Shown here piece after piece: positions 43,965 through 54,819 of a DNA stretch of 64,000 bases (position 1 is its first letter; every line of letters begins with the position of its first letter). Location: positions 227,763,136 to 227,827,135 of the forward strand of contig NC_092875.1 in the NCBI RefSeq assembly GCF_028372415.1, written 5' to 3'. Made by a program: the position numbers and the translations under genes. The notes beneath the pieces were generated by a model, which worked only from the letters and a program-made list of their open reading frames with translations, was not told the origin of the DNA and did no database searches. Origin of the DNA: Notamacropus eugenii. Taxonomy: Eukaryota; Chordata; Mammalia; Diprotodontia; Macropodidae.

Positions 43965-44400
43965 ACAAGGATCACTAATTAGTTATGCGTCTTAGGCAAT
44001 TCATTTGTTTTATCTGAAAACTGGCCTTATACTGGTCAATCAGTTTTTGTTACCATGTTTATTTGATTGATTGGGGCACCTCTTTTTCTTATTTCAGGGA
44101 GCTGTACATATTAGCTCTTCCTCTCCCAACTTGAAAAATTCCTATTCTTTCCTCCAATTCCAAATCAGATTGCCTACTTTTGTACTTTTCCTTTAACTAA
44201 TTGTTTTAATTTAATTGATTGTTTTTAATGTATAAAAATCTCTCACTTTGTATTCAAAGTCTTTAAATTGCTCGGAGAATCCATTGACTTCTTTCTCATT
44301 CCTTTCTGTGAATAAATCATATAGCTCTGATTTTTTCCTTAATTATTATGAACTATCTACTGCATTATCTGTAGTCATATAAAAAAAGCCCTATCATTTT
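43965..44400. other. Unassigned stretch
   Basis: AT-rich, no named repeat. It precedes a plus-strand L1 end. Confidence 0.3.
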
Positions 44401-44404
44401 TTTT

Positions 44405-45210
44405 TATTAGAGAAATGCAAATTAAGAGGTACATCTTCACATCTATCAGATTGTCTAACATGATAGAAAAGGAAAATGACAGAAGCAGAAGGGAATGTGG
44501 AAGAACTGGGAAAGAAATCCACTGCTGATAAAGTTATAAACTGATTTAGCCCTTCTGGAGAACAATTTGGAACTATGATCAAAGGACAAAAAAGCTTTAC
44601 ATACACTTTCACCCAGGAATATCACTACAAGGTCTATATCCCAAAGAGACAAGGAAAAAGAAATGGATATATATGCACCAAACTATTTATAGCAGTTCTC
44701 TTTGTAAGGGCAAAGAATTGAAAATTAAGAGGATGCCCATCAATTGAGGAATAGCAGACCAAGTTGTGGCATATGATTTTGCTGAAATAGTATTGCACTG
44801 TAAGAAATTACTAGCAGGATGGCTTCAAAAAAAACATCGCAAGACTTATGTGAACTGATAAAAAGTGAAGTAAGCAGAACCAGGGGAACATTATAGAGAG
44901 TAAACAGTAATGTTGTGAACAATGTAATATCCAAGACTATAATGAAGGACTCATGATGAAAAATACTCTCCACTTCCAGAGAGAGAACTAATGAACTCTG
45001 AGTGCATACTGAAGTATTTTTTTCATTTAATCTTCCTTGTGTGTTTTTGCAACATGGCTAATATGAAAATATGTTTTGCATGATTTCACATGTATAATTT
45101 ATATGATATTGCTTACATTCTCAATGGGTGAGAAAGAATTGGAGAGGGAAAGAATTTGGCTCAAAAAATTTAAGCAAAAGTTTTTTTGAAAAATAGCGTA
45201 TACAAAAGAA
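44405..45210 (+). mobile_element. L1 3' end, 5'-truncated
   Basis: Plus-strand L1 starting at the ORF2 C-terminal codons ('agaaatgcaaattaagaggt') through 'ggagaacaatttggaactat', 'gatgcccatcaattgagga' and 'gcagaaccaggggaacatta' to the 3' UTR ('agggaaagaatttggctcaa'). It has many stops and short deletions. Confidence 0.8.
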
Positions 45211-45219
45211 ATAGTTTAC

Positions 45220-47290
45220 TTAAAAATAAAGCAAATATTTTTGGATATTTATTAGAACAACTTGATATAGTAACAAAAATAATTTTCAGTATTTCCATTT
45301 TGGTATTTAATTTAGCATTTTAATATGCTTTTTAAAAGTTTTTTTTAGTTTCATGCCATTCAAATCAATCTGTTCTTTCTCTTTTTCATTGCTGTTAGTG
45401 TTTAGAGATAGAAATTTCCCCCATGTACTTCTTTGCCTACATTCCATAAATTTTGGTAGGTTGTCCCATTATTCTCATTATTTTTAATGACATTATTGTT
45501 TCTATGATTTGCTCTTTGACTTATTCTTTAGAATTAGGTCATTTTAGTTTCCAATTAATTTTAATCCATGCTTTTCAGGCTTTTTATCAAATATAATTTT
45601 TATTGCATTATGGTTTTGAAAGGGTACATCTAATATTTCTTCTTTTCTGTGTTTGTTTTATGTCATAGTATATGGTTAGTTTTTGCAAAGTGCCACAAAT
45701 AGTTGAGAAAAAGGGATACTCCTTCAAATTCCCATTCATTCTCCAGTTGTTTATCATATCTAATTTTTCTAAAGTTCTGTTCATTTCCTTAAGTTTTCTT
45801 TTATTTATTTTATGATTGGATTTATCTAGTTCTGATAGGGGAAGATACTATTTTCTCTTTAATTCACTGAGCTTTTTATTTAAGATTTTGGGTATTATGC
45901 CATTTGACGCATATCTGTTTTGTGTTAATGTTATTTCATTGTCTATTGTACCTTTTATCAAGATGTAGTTTCCCCAATTATCTCTTCCAATTGAGTATAT
46001 TTTTTTTGCTTTTGCTTCATTAATATCCTACTTTGTACTCCTGCCTTTTTTACTTTAACTGAAATATAATAGATTCTGTTTCAGCCCATTATTTTAACTG
46101 TGTGTGTCTTTCTGTTTATGAGATATTTCAGTATCCTTCTATTTTTCATTGCTTTGACTTTGCTTTATTGTTTCCTGATGGTTCATAGTCAGTAGATTTC
46201 ATTTGCCCAATTCTAATTTTTAAGGAATAATTTTCCTCTGATTTTCTGTATGTCTTCCACCACCCCCAATTTGGCTTATTATGCTTTGGAAAGAAATTAT
46301 TTTCTTCAATCTATATTGAACCTCTTTTACCATTGGGCCAATTCTGTTTTTTAAGTTGTGATTTTCTTCAACATTTTTTATGAATTTCAGCAAGCTATCC
46401 ATTTTCTTTACACAATATTCTTTCATCATACTCATTTCTTTCCAGATTTTTCCTCTTCTACTCTGATTTTTTGAATCACGTTTTTGCTCCTTGTTTTAAT
46501 TTTTAACAAATTCTTTTGAGGCTCATGTCCAATCCTTTTTTTTTTTTTGGAGGTTTTGCTTATAGCTGCTTTCCTATCATTGTTATTTTCTGAGTTTATG
46601 TTTTGAGCTTCCCTGTCACCTAGTAGTTTTTTTTAATATACAGGTTCTTTTTCTACTCACTTTTCCTGTCTATTTCTTGACTTTGAATTTTATGTTAAAG
46701 TTGGGCTATACTCATGTAGGGGTGAAGGCAATGTTCCAAACAATGTTTATTGGTACTGCTATTTTCAAACCTGCTTCTAGTGGTTTGTCAGTTTTTGGTG
46801 TTTCCAAGGTGGCATGACCCAGAGAGATGTGTAGTCACTACTCTCTTGGTCTGTGATCTTATTCTTATGAAGGAAGAGGCCCTGATCTCTTAGAGATGCA
46901 ATCACTATTGTTCCTCAGGGGCCCTGCTCTCTTGTGACTACAAGCACTGTTGTTCAACAGAGGCCTTGCTTTACTGCGATTGCAAGCAGTAGCATGCATT
47001 TTTATCCTAGAACTGAGGCCCAGAAGTAGCTATGGTCAATGGAGTTGCCCAACAGTGTCCATTCCTGTGCTCAGTGCTAACACTGGGGTTTCTTTCTGAC
47101 TAGTTGCCCAATCTTCTGTAGCTGGGTTGAGAGCTCTGAAAGCTATTACTGCTGCTGTTACCACTACCTCCAATGGCCACAGCTGGTGTTACTGCTGCAT
47201 GACTCTAGGCCAGTCCTTATCTCAGTGTCACAGACCTTTCCTTCTAACCTCCTAAATTGTTTTGGGATGGGAAAAATTGTTTCACTCTGA
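45220..47290 (-). mobile_element. L1 5' half, rearranged
   Basis: Minus-strand L1. The ORF2 endonuclease region is at 45340-46110 ('cataaattttggtaggttgt' marks its C-terminal part). It leads at about 46120 directly to the ORF1 N-terminal coiled-coil region (46150-46480; the frame at 46435-46220 is rich in Lys and Glu heptads). 5' UTR follows (46500-47290). The rest of ORF1 is missing. Confidence 0.65.
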
Positions 47291-47294
47291 TCTT

Positions 47295-48180
47295 TTGTTA
47301 ATTGTGATACTCCATAATTTTATTTGGGGTATTGTTTTCAAAGTTGTTCAAGGAGAAATGTTGGGAGACCTGGGTTGAGTGCTTGCACTATTTTTCCATT
47401 TTGGTTCTACCAGTCAGCATATTTTCATTTAATGTTATTTCATTTTGCTTCTCTTTTTCTAGATTATCCTTCACATTAGTATATTTATGCTCCAAATCTA
47501 CTCACTTATTTGTTTCTTTTGTTAGGCTTGCCATTGCAGATTCCAGTTTTTCTATTTGTTTGGCTTTTTTATTATTTTTTTTCATGAATATCATAAATTT
47601 TGTTTCTATAATTCTCATTTCTCTTTTAAACCACTAGGAACAACATATTGTGGCTCTTTATTCTCCTCAAATTATACACTTGCTTCATCAAGTATTGGAT
47701 CTTCTTCCTTTGTTTTGTAGTATTTATTGATAGATACCTGAATTTATTTACTAGATCTGGAAGATTTATTCCTTCTGTTATCGTTGTTTTTCCTGTTGAT
47801 CTATTTGTTTATGTTCAAGATCTTTGTCTTTCTGAAATCATTGATAAATTCAGTCTTCTTGTTTTCATATTTTCTTCACACTGATCATTTTTTTTTGCTT
47901 AGTTCTTTGGTCTAGCACTGGTGCTTCAGAATTTTATAGCACTGGTGATACAGGGTTATTGCTCTCAGTAGATTTTTGTTCTTGAGGGCCTACAGCCACC
48001 TATCTGTCATGGCCAGGGTACAAATTCCCATATTCCAGAGCTCAGATCTCCATAGCATTGGAAAAGGAAGGGGAATTGGGTCATAGGGGTTCTGCTCTGC
48101 TAGTGCTGCCTCTCTACTGATAGCATAGGAAGTGGGGGAAGAGTGTAAAGTGAACTCAGGGTCAGTGAGCATCAATTTAT
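47295..48180 (-). mobile_element. Second L1 5' region
   Basis: Antisense L1 ORF1 and 5' UTR-like sequence of a somewhat different subfamily (ORF1-like at 47390-47880, 5' UTR-like at 47890-48180). It could alternatively be a distal part of the preceding copy. Confidence 0.45.
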
Positions 48181-48184
48181 GTTT

Positions 48185-48985
48185 TTTTCATGTTTTTTCC
48201 ATGTTTTATTTTTCTGCCTTGTCACAGATTCTATGTATCCTAGATCATAGACTCATCCAGGATCAGTCACTTCAGCAACAGATAAAATTTCTTTATCTTT
48301 GGTTCATGGTTATTGCTTTGGAGACGGGTTTTTTTTGTTGTTGTTTGGTTGGTTGGTTTGGTTTGGTTTGGTTTCTTTGTTTTGTTTTGTTTTTGTAGCA
48401 GATTGTCTCCATATATTTAGGATAAATAGAAAAGCTGGAGGATGAGGAAAGAAACCAAATATCCTCTTCCCTCTTTCTCCTTTAAAGTCAGGTAGCTTGA
48501 GGGACAGAAATAGTGGAATGGAGTACATTTGTTTAATTTTATACTATGATATCCTATGATTTTCTTCATGTATGTAGTCTCTCCAATCACACAGAATAAA
48601 ATTTGCCTCTGCCTCCTCCACCTCCCCATCCCATGCTCCTCCTGTTCATGATCTACATCCTTGTTAGGGAGCCTATGGAACATGCAAGCAAACTTCTAGA
48701 TTTCACATTAATTTTAAACACTGGATTCCAATAGTAGACACAGGCTTCCATTGCCTATATGTCTCACTCTCATTACATTGCAGGCCCATCTTTTCTTTTT
48801 CTGTTGTCCTCTCCAATTAACTTCTTTCTGCCCTTTCTGGATGATATCATTGATGTATTGCAGCCTGATCACACACAAAAGGTGTTCCTCCATTGATCTT
48901 TAGGTGACCCTCAGTTTATTTTGTGACTTTAAAATTTTCTCTTCTGTGAAGAGTAAGATCACCTTATATATGAGTCTCACTTATA
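48185..48985. other. Unassigned stretch with (GGTTT)n run
   Basis: A GTTT/GGTTT/TTTTG run lies at 48330-48395. No other repeat is recognised and there is no coding signal. Confidence 0.4.
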
Positions 48986-48994
48986 AACCAAGGA

Positions 48995-49125
48995 AAGATT
49001 ACAGAGTCCTTCAATCCCATTCACACATGAAGAAAACAACTCAGTCAGAGAAATGCCCCCAGGCTTACACACTAAAATGAGTAAGAAAGAGATCTAGAAT
49101 AAAACTCTTGATTTCTCTCCTTCCT
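48995..49125 (-). repeat. MIR-like fragment
   Basis: 'cacacatgaagaaaacaact' with 'cccccaggcttacacactaa' follows the reversed MIR order weakly. Confidence 0.35.
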
Positions 49126-49234
49126 CTGCTACTCAGAAATATTGCCTCTTTAGATTAATATTTCTATGTCTCACAATAGATTCCACAGGGAAAGATAAGC
49201 TTTTTCCAATACAGAAATTAATGGAGAAAATTTG

Positions 49235-49420
49235 CAGAATCATAGACTCTCAGAGGTGAAAGAAAACCTAGAGTCTATCCAGTATACCTATATCTATTAC
49301 AACCTTCCCCACCTCCCCACCTCATACAAACCTCTCCATACACCTATTCATTCACCCTTTCTTAAAGAACTCTAGGAAGGATAGTCCATTTCAATTTGGA
49401 TTAGCTCTAATTGTAATTTC
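49235..49420 (-). repeat. CR1/L3-like fragment
   Basis: 'gaatcatagactctcagagg' opens the reversed CR1 terminus, followed by 'cctctccatacacctattca' and 'gaactctaggaaggatagtc'. Confidence 0.4.
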
Positions 49421-49424
49421 TTTA

Positions 49425-51125
49425 TTCCTCCTTATCTTGCCTCTACCATGTACTAGTTGTGCAACCTCCTAACATTATAAGTTGCAAGCAAGATGCTGAC
49501 CTGCACTGGTATGAGAAATTTCCTTATCTGGGAATTTTCCATGTCAATAAAATCAGCTTCTGAAATTAATTCTATGTGAGCCTAATCTCAAACATGGAAT
49601 TAGTCATGAGACAATGCCAACTTTGATACTAAAACATTTATCTTATCTGTCTAAAAGACTGATTCTAAGAAACTTAGAAAAATTTACCTTCTCTACACAG
49701 ATGTCTAGGCATCAGGAATATTGCCCATAAACTGCCCTCTCCCATGACACAGGCAGATTGCCATGTGCTTTGATGAACCATCATCCTATTTGCTATGATC
49801 TCTTTGACCAGAACAATCTACTCTCAGTTTCTAGGCTTCTGATTTATGCTGAAAAAGCTGTGGAACTCCCATGTACTTCTCTTTCAAAGCTATCAGTAAC
49901 TTCTTCTAGGAGGATACTTTGCATATGTATCCTCCCTCTCTTTCCTCTACCTCCACAATAACATAGATTCATCCTCTTCTGGTCTACACAGTGAAAAAGG
50001 AAAAAGATTTTAAAAAGCAGAATGAGAGCAGTCTTCTAGCTCTCTTTTGCAGTTTATAACAGAGGAACAGCCCTTGCAACAGAGCCCATTCTGCCCATAA
50101 TCCTGGTAAATCACATAATCCTGGGGGCAACCCTGATCTCTGAATCCTAATCAATAGCTCTCTTCTGGCCACTCAGCAGGGTTCCAATGGGCATGCTTTC
50201 ACTCTCTATAGTGGTAGGGTATCTCTGTCTTGAGATACTGGAAACAAAGGTTCACTACCTGGCAAGCTCATCAGGTTCAATGGGACTGTCCCCTGTTCCC
50301 CTTTATATAAAGATTGAAAAGAATTATTGACTCTCTGGAACTAATCTTATACTTATTATGTAGCTTCCCATTCTGGGAAATATTATGAAATGTCAGCTCA
50401 CATTATGAAACTTGTTTCAAATCATACTCGAAAATTTGCTTCAACGACGTCCTCTGGTCACAATTCTCAGAGGTTGTAAAAAGATTTTAGTTAAAAAATT
50501 ACTTCATGTTTCTTCCTTAAACTTATTATATTTCCTCTTTTATGGTAAGTCTTCCTCCATTCCTCCATACTAATGCTTGCATGCTATTTCTCATGCCAGT
50601 AACCCTCGGTCATTCTTATAGAAGACAAATTGCCCAGGTGGTACACGAAAATGAAATGGGATATTACATCTCTCCCTAACAGCCGCGTCCATTAAGATGA
50701 AAAAATACTGGTTTTACTCTTGGAGATTACTTTGCCCCTTAAACATGATTATTGTTATTACTGAGATTTAGGCCTTAGGCCATAGGGGAAAACATCTGTC
50801 AACAAGTACTCAAAGTTTATGATTCTATGTTCTTCCTCCATTACTGTGAATACCTTGGCAAGCTCCTCTAGGAACAAAATATGAGAAAGCACAGATTCTA
50901 TTAGAAAGACAAATTTCTTACAACTACATGTATAGACTCAACAAAATAATCAGAGAATGGAGAAAGAAGAAAATAAAATTTTAAACAAGCTCCCTTTTAG
51001 TTCTTATTCTGAAAGTTGTTTGAATACATTAGTGGAGGAAGAAAAAACATTCAAATTAATTACAAGAGTAGTTTCAGAATAAGGTTTATATTTATTACCT
51101 ACTATCATTAATAATCTAAATTTGT
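49425..51125. other. Unassigned, repeat-poor stretch
   Basis: About 1.7 kb with no named repeat. Short frames at 49758 (+) and 49984 (-) show no domain. Confidence 0.4.
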
Positions 51126-51129
51126 CAAT

Positions 51130-51430
51130 TTTTCAACAAGTATTTTTTAAACAGTTATTATATGTTCATCATGTTGTTAAGCATTAGGGAAACAAAGAAA
51201 AACACCAAGTCCTTGCCTTCAAAGATTCACATTCCAGTAGGGAAAATAACACACAAATGACTATATATGTAAGATGTAGTCCTGGGGGATGGTCAATTAA
51301 TAAGTACTAAGTGGAGAGGTGGAGTGTCTGTAGGAGTAACAGTGAGATGAATGTAGCTGGATCTTAGAGTGAATGGAGAGGAATTAAGTGTAAGAAAACT
51401 GTGTGTTATCTTATCTATCTGTAAACTCAT
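51130..51430 (-). repeat. L2 3'-end and body fragment
   Basis: 'atgttgttaagcattaggga', 'ccttgccttcaaagattcac' and 'ggagtgtctgtaggagtaac' give the reversed L2 order. Confidence 0.5.
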
Positions 51431-51654
51431 AGTTTCTTGATATGAGAGATCAATCTAATGTAAATGTTGTATCTTCCCTCAGGGTCTACTGCAGCTCTCC
51501 TTGCTTAGGTGGAACTTAATGCATATTTATGGTATTCACTTGTAAAAAGGTGTATTTTAAACAGCAAGAAAGTTTGGAAGTAAAATTTGCTCAGAAAGTC
51601 ACAATATGTGCCAATAGCCAAAATGAATGAGCCTACAGAGTGCTATACGAGAAA

Positions 51655-51815
51655 GAATATGGGCTTCAGAGTCAAAACACATAATTTCTGACATTTGTTC
51701 TATAACTTGCTAGATATGTTACTTTGGTGACATTTTGAACCTCTCTAGACCTCAGTTTCCTCAACTATGAAACAAGGTGATTGGACTAATTCTGACATTC
51801 TGTGATTCTACTTTA
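51655..51815 (+). repeat. MIR-like SINE
   Basis: 'gggcttcagagtcaaaacac', 'acttgctagatatgttactt', 'cctctctagacctcagtttc', then 'ggactaattctgacattctg'. Confidence 0.65.
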
Positions 51816-51819
51816 TTTT

Positions 51820-53015
51820 TCTTTTGTGGTACTCAATAGCTTTTTGGAATTGGTAGTAAAAAAACAACAGTAATAGTCTCCTGGTGTATATGAGACCATC
51901 CTATTGGATTTGATGTAGGGTCTTCCCCAAATAATAATTACCAAAGTTTCACTTCAACTACAATTTTGATATTAAAGACCAGGACCCACCCTAGGCAAAC
52001 ATGAGTGGTCTGTCTTCAGTGACATCTATCATGAAGTTTTGCCATACACGTACTGGATGTCAAATACCTTCCTGTTACTTACCCACCACCACAACTGCAC
52101 TGCCCAGACACACTCTGTTACTTTTTTTCAAATGTTTAAGAAAGTGCACTGTACTCAAATGCTTCTGCCTTTTTTTCTGAACATAAGTTGTCTTTCTTAT
52201 ACACCATACCTTGAAGATTTACAATTAACTAGCACATTCTAAGGGGACATTGACTGATAATAGCATAGCATGCATTATTCCAGTAATTTTCCTGTTTTAA
52301 CAGGTGACTTCTGGAGGCTCCCAGTCCTGAAGGCACTAAAGAATACCTGACACTCCAAAAGAATAGGTTTTAAGTAGTGGTATGTCAGGTACAGAGGTAA
52401 AGGGGCATATTTGTAGTATCTATGTGGGAAAAATCCTTACAAGTGCCCCTTAAGTTACAACACACAGTTATTCTCTATTTATGTGAAGAAAAAACAACAT
52501 ACATTGCAGCAAGAAGACAAATACCAGACATAGACGAGCTTTGTAAAGTGGTCTGAGATGGTGATGAGATCTGGGCCTCCATCAGGACACAACACATATG
52601 CCTCCATGGTGTTGCATAAACACAACATTTTCATTATTGCAGTGTAGAACTTTGAGGCCTTAAAGCAGAGAGAGTTATTTGTCTAATCTGATTATACTGC
52701 CTCAAATGATACTTCTTCTAGGATATAGATTAAGTCTAAGGAAATAGATATTGGAGATCCCTAATAAGAGACATATACAGTGTGCATAATCTCCCAGGCT
52801 TAAATAAAAATCAAGGGTTACTAGTAATATTACTTATTAACAGGGTAACAACCAATAAAAGAAATATATAAATGATTATACGGCACCAGCTGTGGAAAAG
52901 ATCACAGTCAAAGTCACCTTTAAACATAATTCTGCCCACTAACTCCTGCTCAGTTTTGGGAACAGTCTCACAACTTGCTACTCTTAAGATTATAAGGCCT
53001 TTTCTTTTTTAAAAA
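51820..53015. other. Unassigned, repeat-poor stretch
   Basis: No named repeat and no coding signal over about 1.2 kb. Confidence 0.4.
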
Positions 53016-53019
53016 AAAA

Positions 53020-53502
53020 TATTTTTTTTTAATTTATGGAATAAAACAAGTATTTCAATAATGTAATATAATAAAAAATATTTTACATGAAACTGTAAAT
53101 CTATTATGTACAACTTGCTATTCCTTTTAAATATATAATAAAGCTATCAGGCAAATTTCCTTTTTTTCTTTTTCTTCCCTCCCCTACCCTAGAGATAGCT
53201 ACCATTAGACAATAGGTATGTATATACATATATGTATATATATACATATATATACATATATATATATAATATATGTGAAACCAATTGATACATGCAACTA
53301 TTTATCCATTCTTTCTGTGGATGCAGATAGTGTTTTCCATCATATATCCTTTGTAGTTAATTTGGGTGATTATAATAATCAGAATGACTTAATCACTCCA
53401 AGTTGTTCTTAAAATAATATCTCTGTTACTGTATATGATGTTCTCTGGTTCCGCTCATTTTGCTCATTATTTCAAGCAAATCTATCATGCTTTTCTCTTC
53501 TT
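53020..53502 (-). repeat. L1 3' UTR, minus strand
   Basis: Reversed L1 3' end: 'actgtaaatctattatgtac', 'ttaatttgggtgattataat', 'tctctggttccgctcatttt'. It contains a TATACA/TATG microsatellite at 53218-53275. This is the target of the 53.5-kb L1 insertion. Confidence 0.75.
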
Positions 53503-54363
53503 AAGAATTATCTTCATCATGTCACACCTACCAGATTGTCTAACATGACAAAACAGGAAGATGGCAAATGTTGGAGAAGATGTGGGAGAGTTGGAACACT
53601 GATTCATTGTTGGTAGAGCTGTGAGTTGATCCAGTCATTCTGGAGAGCAATTTGGTACTATGCCCAAAGGACTACAAAAATGTGCATACCCTTTGACCCA
53701 ACAATATTGCTTCTGGGACTATCCCAAAGAGATCATAGAAATGGAAAAGTCCCACATGTACAAAAATTTTTATAGCAGCTCTCTCTGTGGTGGCCAAAAA
53801 CTGGAAACCAAAGGCATGCCTATCAATTGGGGAATGGCTGACCAATAGTATATGAATATAATGGAATACTGTTGTGCTATGAGAAACGATGAACAGGAAA
53901 ACTTCAGAGAGGCCTGGTCAAAGACTTACATGAACTGATGCTGAGTGAAAGGAGCAGAACCAGGAGAACTTTGTACACAGCAACAACCACAATGTGTGAG
54001 GAATTTTTCTGGTAGACTTAGTACTTCATTGAAATACATGGACTTAAAAAATTTCCAGTGGACTCTTGAGGCAAAATGCCTTTCACATCCAGAGAAAGAA
54101 CTATGGAATTGGATCACAGATAGAAACAGACCATGTTCTTTTGTATTATGTTTTGTTTTGTTTTATGGTTTCTCTCATTCATTTTAATTCTTGTATGCAA
54201 CATGCATTTAATAGGAATGTACGTGTAGAACACGTAATTAGACTATACACTGAGGGAGGGGGAAATCAGGCGGAGGGAAAGGAAAAAAACTAAGATATGT
54301 AGAAGTGATTGTCGAACACTGAAAACAAATAAAATAATTCAATGAAAAAAGAATTATCTTCAT
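53503..54363 (+). mobile_element. 5'-truncated L1 with exact target-site duplication
   Basis: The body (53518-54348) starts inside the ORF2 C-terminus and runs to the 3' UTR ('gactatacactgagggaggg') and a short A-rich end. AAGAATTATCTTCAT is duplicated exactly at 53503-53517 and 54349-54363. The ORF2 part still gives partial frames (53660-53848, 53945-54187) but has stops. The exact duplication suggests a more recent insertion than its neighbours. Confidence 0.92.
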
Positions 54364-54550
54364 ATTTTTTTTACAGCATATGGCTTGAACTTCATTCTCT
54401 TTACTTTTTTTTCTTTCATTCCATCAAACATTAGTGTTAACTCTCCAGAATAACAGTTAAACTCATATTCCTCAGAGAATGATAATTGTATTTTCCAACT
54501 CTTGTCCTTTAAAGATACAGTAACAATAGGTATGGTTTGTGTAGGAGAGG
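54364..54550 (-). other. Unassigned sequence with a minus-strand frame
   Basis: A 74-codon minus-strand frame (54584-54360) reads through here with a mixed hydrophobic and charged composition and no domain I recognise. Most likely it is chance or the far side of the interrupted L1 3' UTR. Confidence 0.25.
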
Positions 54551-54554
54551 CTCT

Positions 54555-54815
54555 TGATGGCGAAAGAAAAAAACAAAGAAACAAAGAAAGGAAGGAAAGA
54601 AAAAATAAACAATAAAATGAGAAGGAAGATAAGGAAAAAAAAGGAGAAGAGGAAGAGGAGGAATGAGAAGGAGAAAGATGAGGATAACAAGGAGTAGGGG
54701 GAGAATAAGGAGGAAGAAAAGGAAGAAGAGAAAGAAGAGGAAGGGGAGAGAATGAGTGAGGAAAAAGAAGAAAAGGAAGAGGAAGAAGGAGGAGAAAGAA
54801 GGAAGAAAATGAATA
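54555..54815. repeat. Long purine tract (GAA/GGA-rich)
   Basis: About 260 bases almost free of pyrimidines on the plus strand, made of irregular GAAGAGGAA-like units. Such tracts can form intramolecular triplexes. Confidence 0.9.
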
Positions 54816-54819
54816 GCTA

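Noticed and set aside
43797..43995. Two Lys-Glu-Gly-Arg repeat frames
   Set aside because: Translations of the (GGAA)n microsatellite.
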